This document shows, piece after piece, positions 10,501 to 20,155 of a stretch of DNA of 64,000 nt; position 1 is the stretch's first letter, and the number at the start of each line of letters is the position of its first letter. Below the pieces are notes generated by a model. That model did no database searches. It was not told the origin of the DNA and saw only the letters and a program-made list of their open reading frames with translations. The position numbers and the translations under genes are program-made. Origin of the DNA: Oncomelania hupensis (Eukaryota; Mollusca; Gastropoda; Littorinimorpha; Pomatiopsidae); contig CM072513.1 in NCBI GenBank assembly GCA_036898135.1, positions 83,599,032 to 83,663,031 of the forward strand, read 5' to 3'.

Positions 10501-10920
10501 AAGAAAGCAGGCGAGAGGCAGAAAAGACACTTCGACAAGAAAACGAAACCTAGAACGTTTCAAGCCGGAGACAAAGTGCTGCTTTTGCTACCAACCAAGC
10601 ACAACAAACTAGAAATGAGCTGGAGGGGGCCATACGAAGTCGTAAGTCGTCGAAACGAATGCGATTATCAGATTCGCATTGGGAACAAGGTGAAACTGTT
10701 TCACGCCAACCTACTGAAACTGTACCATCAGAGAGTGCAAATCGCCACAGCTGGAGTAGTCGATGAAGCAGATGAAGGGAAGGAAGTACCGATGGTCGAG
10801 GGCATGCCCACCGTAGTGCTGTTCGTTTCACCGATCGTTCTGGCGAGAGAGAAAGACGAAGCAGTCAGATTTCGATTTGATGGTAGGAAGCATTTCAAGA
10901 AAAGACAATGTACCAGCTGA
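7582..10920 (+). CDS. Gag-protease-integrase polyprotein, no RT (1112 aa)
   Basis: This is the single uninterrupted frame of LTR element 1. Residues 100-230 form a strongly charged Glu/Arg/Lys coiled coil. Residues 235-400 look like a Gypsy-type capsid. A CX2CX4HX4C zinc knuckle has C454, C457, H462 and C467. The aspartic protease motif is D518-T-G-A. Integrase follows: an HHCC-type zinc motif (H709, H716, C746, C749), the triad D779, D839 and E875 with DX59DX35E spacing, and a GPY/F motif at 1016-1018. A ~65-residue tail ends the protein. No YxDD or RNase H motif occurs. The ATG at 7582 was chosen because the frame opens there and it follows the duplicated leader. In ordinary Gypsy elements RT and RNase H lie between protease and integrase; here protease runs into integrase through a ~110-residue linker containing TRAQAKAEGK. 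The sister element at 24.3-30.0 kb keeps RT remnants after integrase, so loss of a downstream RT/RNase H is likely. The protein could assemble particles and integrate DNA, but needs RT supplied in trans (inference). Confidence 0.9.
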   Translation: MLTRAATRRAAEQARAMDQYTEADAAASRQAPMDEETTVSTPFAHSTRMAADLTPTSVKTGAGRTSEGMEVYLRYKELGASMGLKGAGLASFVVDGAKREQEAARLAREIELEREDRAKETARLERRMEREEKKRAEELALAEKRMERERKERAEELALMERRLEQERKDKARELKLLEKKIESERGNVELRLQEERAAREQAREDDRERLRAQLEQEKELEAQRRRDRIQADSYRIKVQPFDGKEDIESYLQHFEQIARTQKWREETWSARLSPLLSGEARETYLKLTPEQIVDFEVVRGALLKRFRRDADYYRKQFRGSRKEGTETFPQYLSRVQVLVKRWFSLAKKDIDDAGVVLDVFLTEQLLSVMNPELELFVRERQPENGEQAAEIAQLHVDAKRTVSNRPVFGSVPYKGGNRAVSQPVGAARSGPSGNKGEEDKRREPSGEKRPVKCFRCGKLGHVAKECRSPKQLLRITVSPDSGPIHSEMTKASFSTIQPYNPWSMGTVRGQPVKILRDTGAEVGAVAAKWVRPEDMTGREIEVMFADQVKSGKYPTAYVEVDSAFVKGTVELIVIEQVVPDVILGNWVTFKGGYRSPVAVDGLECAIAAVQTRAQAKAEGKQEKALPIPKPFQLDVTPDQLAKLQEEDPTLARARECEKQGTKLKSGKAIVSFTKKKGILYRVHHQGEEELTQLVVPSKLRGEVMRLAHDPPMAGHLGGKRTRERIWGVFYWPGMCGDVRRFCESCPECQKTVPRGRVAKVPLQKLPLVDEPFQRVAVDIVGPIKPMSDRGNQYILVMVDYATRYPEAVALKGIEAERVAEALWEIWTRVGIPKEILTDQGTQFMSNVMAEVNRLLAIHGKATTPYHPMCDGLVERFNGTLVSMLKKLTKEQPKAWDRYIPALLFAYREVPQESTGFSPFELLYGKTVRGPMSVLRDLWTKDSQGEEVKVASQYVVDLRNRIEETCALAKESLKKAGERQKRHFDKKTKPRTFQAGDKVLLLLPTKHNKLEMSWRGPYEVVSRRNECDYQIRIGNKVKLFHANLLKLYHQRVQIATAGVVDEADEGKEVPMVEGMPTVVLFVSPIVLAREKDEAVRFRFDGRKHFKKRQCTS

Positions 10921-10992
10921 TTTCTTGAGCAGAACTGAGTAGCGTGGTTGTTAAGAACTAAAACTGTTAGTTTTCGTCTTGGTGGGGTGCTG
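10921..10992 (+). other. 3' untranslated segment with possible polypurine tract
   Basis: Between the stop codon and the 3' LTR lie 72 bases with a short G-rich tract, GGTGGGGTG, ending four bases before the LTR. It is the best candidate for the plus-strand primer but is short and interrupted. Confidence 0.45.
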
Positions 10993-12532
10993 TGTCACGC
11001 TACGCAGTTTGCAGTCGCGCGCCTATGTATATAGTTAATCATCAGCCTGTACATAGAGGTTAAAAGTTACGGTAGTCAAGGGGAGAGAATCAGAATAAAT
11101 TAATTTGGTTTATAATTAATAAAAGTAGCGAATGATTTGCGCCCGTGCGGAACGCACTATGTTAGAAAACAGCATAGTTGGCTATTTTGTTATTGAGAAG
11201 ATTAATTGCTGCCATGCGATATTCTATGTGTGAAATGCGTGCTCTAATCGCGAACGGTGTAGGGAATGAATTATAATTAAAACGAGTATATTCTAGAAGA
11301 TTCTTAGCTAATCGTATAAAACCCCATGCACTGTATATTTTGATAGGAGCAGTAACAGTTGCATATCGCTTTTGTAGCCAGAATCAAACAGATCCAAGTT
11401 GGGTCAAGGTGCCAGTTAGTGACTTTGTCTGTGGGTCGTACTGATCAGACCGTCAACGAAAAAGAGCCTATTATTGGGAAGAGGAGGACTGTTTTGGGAA
11501 CACTTTGGAAGTGTTTGTTTAACTGGAACTGTTCTAAGCTGTTTAGAATACCTACTGTGTATTCTCGGTGAAATCTGAGTTATCTACGTATAACGTCGGG
11601 TGACCTGTGACTCCGTCTAGGACTTCTTCTGCCTGTATTATCACCTTGCCTAACATTCCGTGCCTGTGTGTTTGTCCAGTCATTGTGTGTCTTTGTCAAC
11701 AGGCCGGAGGATCCACTGGTAGCCGTAAGTTATTTACCTCAATTTCTCAGTTGGCCATAGCGTTCGGGGGTTTGGGTTATGCATGCAGTGTGAATGAATA
11801 GTTAATTATGTTTTCTTAAATTCTATTTTATGTTTCATATTATTTGCTGCATAAATACCTAGAGAGAAAGAGAATTTTCTAAACTGAATTATAAATTAAA
11901 TAATTATAAATTGATATAAAAGAATTCGCTGTTATGTAGCGAAGAGATGACAGAAAGGAGGTGATTGTGAATGTATATGCGCGATGACAGGGAGGATGAG
12001 TAAGGATGTTGAAAGGGAGACAACCATTCCGATAGCGGGATGCTTGTGCAGTATATTGTAATATAATTATTAATGGTTGCGTATTTTTGTATGTATTGTT
12101 GTAGATGTACCAAAACCAAAACCTTAGAGCAGATCATTGATGATGTGCTGAAACCTTGCTGGTGTGAAGCTGGTGTGCCTCGGCCTATTACGCCGGTGTT
12201 CTGTGTGTCAACCTCGGTTGCGAAGGTTGTGGTATTCGCCCAAGGAACTTTATTTCGTTTATAAAGCACACACACGCACACTCCACCATACACAACAAAT
12301 AACTATAACCATTGATAGACAATTGTGAGGAATAATAATTGTTTTACATGTGATAAATTATAAATTACAGCACATTGAGATATATTTAATCTGAATTGAT
12401 TGATAAACGTTGTTGAGTAATATTACCTACTAGATTAAGTAACCCTGTGATTGTATAGTTTTGTCTGGGGGAATTATTTCGCCAGATATTAATTAATTAA
12501 TAATTTAGATTAATTTCTTATAAATTCTATTT

Positions 12533-13309
12533 TTGGCTGGAGAGGAACAAGAACTTGAACAGCTGGTACAGAGGCTTGACACCACCTCCAAAGCCTATGG
12601 AATGGAAATAAGTGCAGAGAAGACCAAAATGATGACCAACAACACCAATGGCATCAATACGGACATCAAAGTCCAAGGCCAATCCCTCGACACAGTGCAT
12701 AGCTTCAAATATTTAGGAGCCATTGTATCAGACAATGGGTCCCGACAGGAAGTCCTCTCCAGGATCGCACAAACAACTGCTGCCCTGACAAGGTTGAAGC
12801 CCATTTGGAAAGACAGAACCATCAGTCTACATTCCAAAGTAAGACTGCTGCGCTCTCTGGTCATCTCCATCTTCCTATATGCTTGCGAAGCATGGACCCT
12901 CACAGCAGATCTCCAACGAAGAATACAAAGCATGGAGATGAGGTGCTACAGAAGACTTCTGGGCATTTCCTATACCCAACACATCACCAACGACGAAGTC
13001 CGACAGACCATCACACAAGCTATTGGACAACATGATGACCTGCTAACAGTGGTGAAGAAACGGAAACTTCGGTGGTATGGCCACGTCACCAGATCATCAG
13101 GCCTTGCAAAGACTATTCTGCAAGGCACAGTGCAAGGAGGTAGAAGAAAAGGGAGACCGAAAAAGAGGTGGGAGGACAACATTCGAGAATGGACTGGTTT
13201 GACACTGAGCGAAGCCATCAGGGCTGCTGAGGACAGAGAAGGATGGGGTGTGCTGGTTAAACGATCATCTGTGGTGCCCCTACGACCTTCGGGTTACGGG
13301 ACAGGATAG
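12533..13309 (+). pseudogene. LINE reverse transcriptase C-terminal part (258 codons, open)
   Basis: The frame covers the part of a non-LTR reverse transcriptase after the catalytic YADD, starting with AGEEQELEQL and GMEISAEKTK. It continues through the FKYLGA motif, the thumb (ISLHSKVRLLRSL, YACEAWTL) and the C-terminal tract KKRKLRWYGHV..GRPKKRWEDN. These are typical of animal endonuclease/reverse-transcriptase LINE proteins. The palm and endonuclease are missing because of 5' truncation, and the first base of the frame falls in the target duplication, so no proper start exists. The frame has no stop until its natural end just before the GGATA tail, which fits a recent insertion. Exact LINE clade is not assigned. 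Confidence 0.88.
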
Positions 13310-13319
13310 GATAGGATAG
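12534..13319 (+). mobile_element. 5'-truncated LINE copy with GGATA tail
   Basis: The fragment is flanked by a perfect 12-bp target duplication, AAATTCTATTTT, at 12522-12533 and 13320-13331. The 5' LTR has the empty site. It ends in three GGATA repeats. Two other copies of the family are at 14165-14560 (-) and 23891-24315 plus 30015-30053 (+). Confidence 0.95.
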
Positions 13320-13785
13320 AAATTCTATTTTGCATAAAGGATAAATTTTCTTATTCATTTTATATAATATAAGAGACTTGTTGTATCTGTTTGAAATTTA
13401 AGTGGAACAAAGTTTGAATATTTATAAAGATTTAAAGCAGTTGCTTACTGTGTATTTACTTCGTTGTCAGTAAGCTGTTTCAGCCATAATTATTATAAAT
13501 CTCTGGTACATTTGTAGTTAGTCATTTTCCATTTTGATTTAGTTATCATTATTATTTTGAGCGAAATGTTTATGTATTAGTTTGGGGTTATATTAGTGGG
13601 ATTGAGGGTTGGTAGGTTGGGAAGTGGGATAAAGGGAGTTAATTTTGAGTATGAATGTGTGTGTGAAATAAAGAAATTGTCTTGTTACTTCTGGTTTTGT
13701 CTTTTAGAGTTTATTTAGGTGTTGGGTTTTTTTCTCGTGTGGAAGTTACACATGTCGAACCTCTGTTGAGGCAGTTGGGACGTGA

Positions 13786-13787
<2 letters not shown>

Positions 13788-13864
<77 letters not shown>
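13788..13864. repeat. CT microsatellite
   Basis: A pure (CT)n tract follows directly on the 3' LTR of element 1. The first CTCTC may be the 3' target duplication. Confidence 0.95.
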
Positions 13865-13866
<2 letters not shown>

Positions 13867-14164
13867 GGCAACCATAATTTCTCATTCAGTGCCCTTTGTG
13901 GAATTCTAAACATGGATTTTGTTTTATCAGGCCCTTACCGTCGATCTATTAATAATATCTAAATTATCTGAATATTTAAAATTACTAATCATTCCCATAA
14001 AGCAAAAGTGTCAGAGAGTGCTGTCATGTCTTCATCCGACACATTTTTTGTTCTGAATCCGCGGATCCGTTCAACCGACTCCTTTTCCTTCCTTCGGAAC
14101 GTAAAACATCGTCAGGGACAACAATAATCATTCAATCATGTGCAATCCTTTGGATTTGTAATTA
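13865..14164. other. No recognised feature
   Basis: Ordinary AT-rich sequence without a motif I can name. Confidence 0.4.
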
Positions 14165-14560
14165 CAGACCTATTATATCCTATCCTATCCTTTCCCGTAA
14201 CTCGAAAGTCGTTGGGGCACCTAAGATGATCGTTTAACCAGGGTACTCCATCTTTTTCTGTCCTCAGCAATCCTCATGGCTACGCTCAGTGTCAAACCAG
14301 TCCATTCTCGAATGTTTTCGGTCTCCCTCTTTTTCTGCCTCCTTGCACCGTGCCTTACAGGATGGTCTCTGCAAGGCCTGATGCTCTGGTGACGTGGCCA
14401 TACCATCGAAATTTCCGTTTCTTCTTCACACTGTGAGCAGGTCATCGTGTTGTCCAATGGCTTGTGTGATGGTCTGTCGGACATCGTTATTGTTGATGTG
14501 CTGGTGTTTAGGAAATGCCAAGAAGTCTTCTGTAGCTCACCTCAACTCCATGCGTTGTAG
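14165..14560 (-). pseudogene. Decayed LINE RT C-terminus, GGATA-tail family
   Basis: On the - strand the sequence parallels the C-terminal part of the LINE at 12534-13319. It includes the segment encoding NIREWTGLTL..EDRKRWSTLVKRSS and the GGATA-type tail, seen on the + strand as TATCCTATCCTATCC at 14173-14190. Small indels shift the frame, so the region around the GHV/KKRW segment is garbled. It is an older copy than the one in the LTR. Confidence 0.85.
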
Positions 14561-15240
14561 TCCTCATTGTAGGTCAATAATAGACACTATCTGTAAAACA
14601 TCCGGGCCAGATTTAGGTTGCTTTCTCATTGAAAACAAGGCAGCGCAAAGTAGCGCAACCCATGAAGTAAGTGAGATTTTTGTTTATCACTATCACCCGT
14701 CTAGGATATGAGCGTCAGGATCTTTAAAGTCCATACGATGACATGCATGACTGCACACTTCGACTACAGTTTATATTGTTAAGACTCGTGTGCTCGACAA
14801 GTCTTCTTTTTCTCAGAGCCACTGACACAAACACTGTAAACAGCTGTAAACTAGAAACTACCCCGCCGCTGTCCCCACCTATTCCCAACCCCCATCCCCT
14901 ACTTTCCCTATCTACTGCTCCTAACAGTTCAAAATCTCATTACACTAATCACTACAACATCTTTCACTGCATAACATCTGACACCCATGCCACGCACCGA
15001 TACAATATAATTATTTTGGTTGGAATTTTTTTATTTTTTTTTTTTGGCCAGAGCAGCTTGTAAGGGTTTTGCCGAGCGTGAGAAAGTGGCTTGGCGACAT
15101 CCTTGCTCCACTGGCTGCCGTGCAACATGGCATTGCTTTCAAAGTCTGCCAATAGCATTTCAAACATATCCATCACACCTATCGATCCTCCGCCCAACCG
15201 TCGTGCGATAGATCAGCGCTGAAGGATAATCAATGGAAAA
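14561..15240. other. No recognised feature
   Basis: Mixed-composition sequence with a poly-T run near 15028-15045. None of the short frames shows a known domain. Confidence 0.4.
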
Positions 15241-15284
15241 GCAAACAGCGATAGGAGGAGGGAGAAGAGGAGATTAGGATATTG

Positions 15285-15480
15285 GATTGATAGAAGGATT
15301 GGAAGAGAGATAGAGAGAGAGACAGAGACATAGAGAGTGAGAGAGAGACAGAGAGAGAGAGGGAGGGAGAGAGATAGATAGAAGGGAGAGAGAAAGAGAC
15401 AGAGAGAGGGGGAGGGAGAGAGAGTGAGAGAGAGAGAGGGAGAGAGAGAGGGAGAGAGAGATAGACAGAGTTGAAGGGTG
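15285..15480. repeat. Degenerate GA/GACA-rich tract
   Basis: Imperfect (GA)n with GACA and GATA interruptions. The opposite strand gives spurious Ser/Leu-rich frames. Confidence 0.85.
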
Positions 15481-15826
15481 AGAGGCGGCTGGAGAGGGGA
15501 TTATGATAAGGGACTGAAGACGAAGACTGGAGAGCGAGGGAACCATTGCGGGATTTGTGTTTCAGTGCCCGCACCAAAAGAAGGTAGTAAAGTCGTGAAC
15601 AAGGAAGAAGATGAGGACTTGCTGTGCGATGTTCAGTGTGGACAGAGAAGAGAATAACGGTCCGGTCGAGGGTTGGAGGGTTGGGGTGGAGAATTCCATG
15701 GTGATAGAGGCATAGACATTCTGCATTTAATGGCAGAAAAGGATGAGCAAGTTTGTAAGTAGATCTACATGTATTCATCTTGTTCTTGAAGTACGAGAGC
15801 TGACAACGCCGGCACCGCACAGCGCG

Positions 15827-16040
15827 ATACAAGTTCTGACGGGACTGGGTGCACAACAACTTAACAAGTTCTGACGGGACTGGGTGCACAACTTAACAAA
15901 GTCTGACATGACTGCATGCACAACAACTTAACAAGTTCTGACGGGACTAGGTGCACAACAACTTAACAAGTTCTGACGGGACTGGGTGCACAACAACTTA
16001 ACAAGTTCTGACGGGACTGGGTGCACAACAACTTAACAAG
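15827..16040. repeat. 35-bp minisatellite, about six copies
   Basis: The unit starts ACAAGTTCTGACGGGACTGG and continues GTGCACAACAACTTA. Copies near 15870-15930 carry deletions and substitutions; the last three are nearly identical. Confidence 0.9.
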
Positions 16041-17100
16041 CTCGCTTCCAAGCAAAGAGAAATAGTGTCTATGGGTTGAAGAGAAGAAGAGAAGAGAAGA
16101 GAAAAGAGAGAAGTAAACAAATGAGAGGTAGAGAAATACAGAGATAGACAGAGGAACCGAGAAAGATATAAGACACAGAGACAAACAAAGGCAAAACCGA
16201 GCCAGAACAAGCTGTTGAGCATGGTCACGAGTCATTGCACAATGAGTGTCTGTGTGTACCAAGGAATCAAACTCGGTGATCTGTGACCAGCAGGAAATGA
16301 TGCGTAATCCCACATATTGTTACACCATAAGACTAACAACCTTTTGCTCAATGCCTCGCTTAATATAACTTTTTAATTGATTGATTGATGTTAGATGGTT
16401 GGAAGGATGAGTTAGGAAGCGAACTGGTTAACTCATTCAAACGTGCAAATGTTACACCGGAGATGAGCATAATCCCTGTCTTTTGGGTCAATTAACAGCA
16501 TCTTGTTTTATGACATGGACTGATATTCGGGCTATTGATTGGCACGTCATAGGCCATTCAAAATGCTGTTATGAGGTTGTAGGTATTTATTGAGTGATGC
16601 ATGTGTCCCAAACCGTTGGAATTGAGAGATCCAAAATGGCGACAGGGGAAACCCATCGATTGGAATGTTATTCCGGCTTGTTTGCTTCAATGTAACATAA
16701 CATTTACGTCTAAGTTGCTTTTACATGTAACTTATTGTTTTTATTAATGGGACGATTTATAGATACATATACTTTTTTTAAAAGGTGTAAATTAAATTAG
16801 TGTTTCAAGTTCTTCTACAGTATCTGTATTGTTGTAGGATACTGTTTGGTAGAGTACATACGAGTAGTATTCTCCCTTGAAAACATGATTTTTCTTGTTT
16901 CATCATACGAAAGTTATTCCAAGGGATTCAATAAACAAAAGGTTGCTCCCTTATTTCAGCGACGCGAAGTTCGGTGAGCCATCTTTTATTCCGCTAAAGT
17001 TATACGAAAGTGGTAGAGGGAACGGCTGCGCGCGCATCCTTCAAGCATCGAATGGACAACGAAACGAAACTTCAACGAAAAGGGATCTATATTTCACTGA
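16041..17100. other. No recognised feature
   Basis: A GA-rich stretch to about 16160 is followed by AT-rich sequence. A 69-codon + frame at 16895-17104 has no recognisable motif. Confidence 0.4.
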
Positions 17101-17470
17101 GTGACGTTACCGTGTGATATTGTGGTAACATAAAATTTGTTTTTCTAATCTTATTTTCTCCCAAACTACTGGAGGGATTTAGTTCAAATTTGGTATATAC
17201 TTATACTTTATCTGCGCCTCCAACGTAAAACCAAAATTATGCAAATCGATTGACGTAATCATGATGACGTCACCTTTTATTTTTTTTAATAAATATATTT
17301 TAAACTATGTGTGTAATGAGAATGTACAGATGAGTTGAGCCTTATTAAAAACTTACCTATCTCGAGTGACGTCATCGTAGTGATGTAATATTTTCTTTTT
17401 CATGTAATTATTTATTTTGCGCATTTTTCTCTTAAACTAATTGACGGATTTCTTTGGCACTTGGTATTTA
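17101..17470. repeat. Diverged ~264-bp tandem repeat with TGACGT motifs
   Basis: The segment beginning GTGACGTTACCG near 17101 is echoed near 17365 by GTGACGTCATCG. In both, a T-rich tract, a TTCTC..AAACT motif and a GGATTT..TTGGTAT motif follow in the same order. A third TGACGTCA lies near 17264. Similarity is weak but collinear. Confidence 0.45.
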
Positions 17471-17489
17471 GTTAGTTTTTTAATATTTG

Positions 17490-17490
17490 T

Positions 17491-17527
<37 letters not shown>

Positions 17528-17557
17528 AAAGAGAGATAGAGAGAGAGAGAGAGAGAG
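17490..17557. repeat. GT and GA microsatellites
   Basis: (GT)n at about 17490-17524 is followed by (GA)n to 17557. Confidence 0.9.
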
Positions 17558-17870
17558 CACGCCGGGGAACTCCGCAGGCGTTAGGGTGCAGAACTTGTTT
17601 AAATTGGGGTAATTTAGGTTAAAACCGAGAAAGGACAGTTCCACGAAAATTAACATGGTTAAAAATGATGGTTTACTGCTATGAATGCGAATGACTGGGT
17701 ATACGTTTGAATGGATTGTCATATTGTTAATAATTAGTTCGCAATAAAGTAAAGGACATTAAATAGGGACAGGCAAGCTCATGCATCATTTTCAGATGTT
17801 CCCAAACTGTCAAACACACTCAAGAAAAAATATGCCAACCCATGCACAGAGAATAAATCATGGGATTGTA
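17558..17870. other. No recognised feature
   Basis: No gene or repeat is seen between the GT/GA and CA tracts. Confidence 0.4.
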
Positions 17871-17940
17871 AATACACACACACACAAACACACCAACACA
17901 CACACACCCACACACACAAACACACGCATAAACACAAAAA
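17871..17940. repeat. Imperfect CA repeat
   Basis: CACA runs are interrupted by AAA and CCC. It gives Cys/Val-rich frames on the - strand that are not genes. Confidence 0.85.
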
Positions 17941-18708
17941 ACAAGCTCTTGCATGTGCAAACATGGAAAACAAGTTTATATTCTTTCCGTTTAAAAGCAT
18001 TTGAAAGAATCATTTGTATTGCGGTGACCCCAAAAACTTTGTTTTAAATTTCCGAGCAAACGATTTATCATTTTCACAGCATGCAAACATTCGCACAAGA
18101 GAAACTCTGCTAGTCTTTGCTCCGAAACACTCGAAATAAATTATTATTGTTAGTTATTTTTATTAGAATGTTTCTTTATAAATTGCCGTGCACGGGAGAG
18201 AATCAACATTAAAAAAAATTAGTTAGCACACGAAACAAATCATTATTATTTGTCATTTTGACTGCAAATTCTTATTGTGTTGTTGCTGTTGAAGAGATGA
18301 ATGCTTTGTCATGTTCACAACATGGGAAAACAAACGCGGTGGAAAGAATTTCAAAAGAGATCCTTAATCACTGCCCGTTTTGACTGGACATAATTTAGTA
18401 TTTTCTGTGCAAACGTGCTGTCATTGTCAGAGCAAACGATTTGTTGTTTGGCGCACAAAACTAATGACAGCAAAACAGCTGATGTTTTGGGAGCCCAAAG
18501 AATCTGCAAGCGCCCCGTGTTTCCTACGATGATTGCAGAGCAAACACATTTGTGTTTTGCCCACGGAGAGAGAAAACGAAAATGTTGTTTGTGGAAGGAA
18601 GGAGTGCGAGCACACCAAAACAAAAATAATGTCTTTTGGAACTGTCTTTGGCACGACCACAAACAACAATTACCTTAATGGCTTTGTCACCTGATGATGG
18701 GCAGGGGC
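17941..18708. other. No recognised feature
   Basis: Several overlapping frames of 80-100 codons lie at 18350-18680 on both strands. None has a motif I recognise, and their overlap argues against coding. Confidence 0.35.
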
Positions 18709-18712
18709 CAAG

Positions 18713-18731
18713 AGGGGGGGGGGGGGGGGGA
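18713..18731. repeat. Poly-G run
   Basis: About 18 consecutive G residues, which could fold as a quadruplex. Similar runs are at 52519-52534 (G) and 33564-33575 (C). Confidence 0.9.
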
Positions 18732-18799
18732 GAAGGGAATGGAGAGTGAGAGGGAGACAAAGAAGAAGGAGCAGGAGGAGGACGAACTTAACGTGACTT

Positions 18800-18906
18800 A
18801 GGTCCGAGACTATTCAGTACACCGAGGGTTTTCTTCGGGTACTCCAGTTTCCTCTCTTTGATCTATAATGGTATTGAATGTTGTCAATCTAAATGTAAAA
18901 AAAAAA

Positions 18907-18942
<36 letters not shown>

Positions 18943-18945
18943 AGA
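18800..18945 (+). mobile_element. SINE fragment with shared core motif and GAAA tail
   Basis: The core motif GGGTTTTCTTCGGGTACTCC at 18826-18845 is the one seen in SINE family B and in the SINE at 31.8-32.0 kb. It is followed by ~50 bases of body, poly-A and a (GAAA)n tract at 18909-18942. The tRNA-like head is missing. Confidence 0.6.
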
Positions 18946-18975
18946 AGTTGGTTTCTCTTCTGTCTTCTGTAATAA

Positions 18976-19035
18976 CGATCGTTTCAGATCGCCGCGCTTG
19001 GAGGTCGATTGAAGTAAAAGCGCGTAATACAATCC

Positions 19036-19101
<66 letters not shown>
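18976..19101 (+). mobile_element. Non-LTR 3' end module with ATT tail
   Basis: AGATCGCCGCGCTTGGAGG..AAGCGCGTAATACAATCCAG is followed by (TATTAT)n at 19036-19101. The same GATCGCCGCGCTT module with an ATT tail occurs at 49979-50066 (-) and 56868-57001 (+), so this is the 3' end of a dispersed retroposon. Confidence 0.65.
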
Positions 19102-19103
<2 letters not shown>

Positions 19104-19231
19104 AAAGAAGAAGAAGAAGAAGAAGAAGAAGAAGAAGAAGAAGAAGAAGAAGAAGAAGAGTGAAGAAGAAGAAGAAGAAGAAGAAGAAGAAGAAGAAGAA
19201 GAAGAAGAAGAAGAAGAAGAAGAAGAAGAAG
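19104..19231. repeat. GAA microsatellite
   Basis: About 40 GAA/AAG triplets with a single GTG interruption. All frames through it are low-complexity. Confidence 0.97.
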
Positions 19232-19783
19232 AAACGTACACTGGTCATTTACCTAACTGGCTAACAATGGGGAAAGAGGTGAGTAGATGACCAAACAAAC
19301 CAACGGCAGTCTGCAATGACTGTGTGGTCAAGATGTTGCTATATTTAGCCACTTGTATGTTTTCCCGCTTTTCTGCCAAGACTGCCTTGGAAAGCCTGAC
19401 TTACAGTGCAAAAGCACACCTTGAACAGGAGAAAAAAAAAAGTCACACAAAAAAGATAAGAGGCATAATAAACCTTAAACGAACGGTGATTTATTACCGA
19501 AGGTAGTTGTGGCAGACAAGCATTTCAAACAAAAACTCCCAAAGAAACAGCTGAGCAAACGATCATTTATCATCATTATGCGCATGCAAACTGAAATTCT
19601 GCATAATATAAACCTGCTTCTACTACCACAAATCTGCTACTTTCTATTACCAACACAACAAATACCTAATGTTTGGACGGTACAAACTACAGCAAACTGA
19701 TTATTTTCAAATTATAACATTAGAATTAATTAATAGAAATGGTAAAAAGTAAATCCAACACACACAAAACAAAACAAAAATGC
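19232..19783. other. No recognised feature
   Basis: AT-rich sequence without supported genes. Confidence 0.4.
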
Positions 19784-20090
19784 GAGCGTTGTGGCCAAGT
19801 GGGGCTAAGGCGGGACTAACTTGCCTTATCCACAGGCCAGAAACCAATGGCGCCTGACAGGTGTGGGTTCGATCCAGCATCTGGGCGTTATGTTTCTCCG
19901 AATATTATTTACTTTTGACTCGGGCAACGTCTCGGGGGTTTTCTCCGGGTACTCCGGTTTGCTCCCCCAGCAAAATTTCAAAAAATCACAAATAATGTTA
20001 GATAGGTTGGGTTTGGGCGCGCCACAGGCTGCGACTACGCCTTCCCCAGGGGAGGCGGCCCACAATTTCCCGATAGAAAGGATAATAATA
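19784..20090 (+). mobile_element. tRNA-derived SINE, family B copy 2
   Basis: This is the better-preserved copy of the SINE at 3304-3605. It has an A box (TGGCCAAGTGGGG), an intact B box (GTGGGTTCGATCC) near 19864-19876 and the shared core at 19932-19968. The 3' part carries GTTGGGTTTGGGCGCGCC. It ends in a short AT-rich tail. Confidence 0.85.
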
Positions 20091-20097
20091 AACTGCA

Positions 20098-20155
20098 ACA
20101 CACACACACACCCACACACATGCACACACACACCCACACACACACCCACACACAA
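20098..20155. repeat. CA repeat
   Basis: CACA with CCC interruptions directly after the SINE. Confidence 0.9.

Larger units (their letters stand above)
4584..13787 (+). mobile_element. LTR element 1: Ty3/Gypsy-type (Gmr1-like), RT-less
   Basis: Two direct LTRs flank a leader, one long gag-protease-integrase frame and a short 3' untranslated segment. The LTRs start TGTCACG and end GTGACA. The base order CTCTC occurs on both outer sides and could be the 5-bp target duplication, although the 3' flank is a CT microsatellite and this is not decisive. By eye the LTRs differ by six substitutions and one 1-bp indel over about 1996 aligned positions, once a LINE insertion in the 3' LTR is removed, so insertion is recent. 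There is no reverse transcriptase or RNase H anywhere between the LTRs, so the element is non-autonomous. Confidence 0.9.
10993..13787 (+). repeat. 3' LTR of element 1, carrying a LINE insertion
   Basis: It matches the 5' LTR from TGTCACG to GTGACA. It is interrupted at 12534-13319 by a 786-bp LINE fragment with a 12-bp duplication, so the LTR proper is 1997 bases. A polyadenylation signal AATAAA is at 13667-13672. Confidence 0.93.

Noticed and set aside
12533..13309. Host gene with an intact 258-codon frame
   Set aside because: It is a LINE RT C-terminus with target duplication, no proper start and related decayed copies in the window.
18350..18680. Overlapping 80- to 103-codon frames on both strands
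   Set aside because: Mutually overlapping, no motif, no start context or splice signal that favours one of them.
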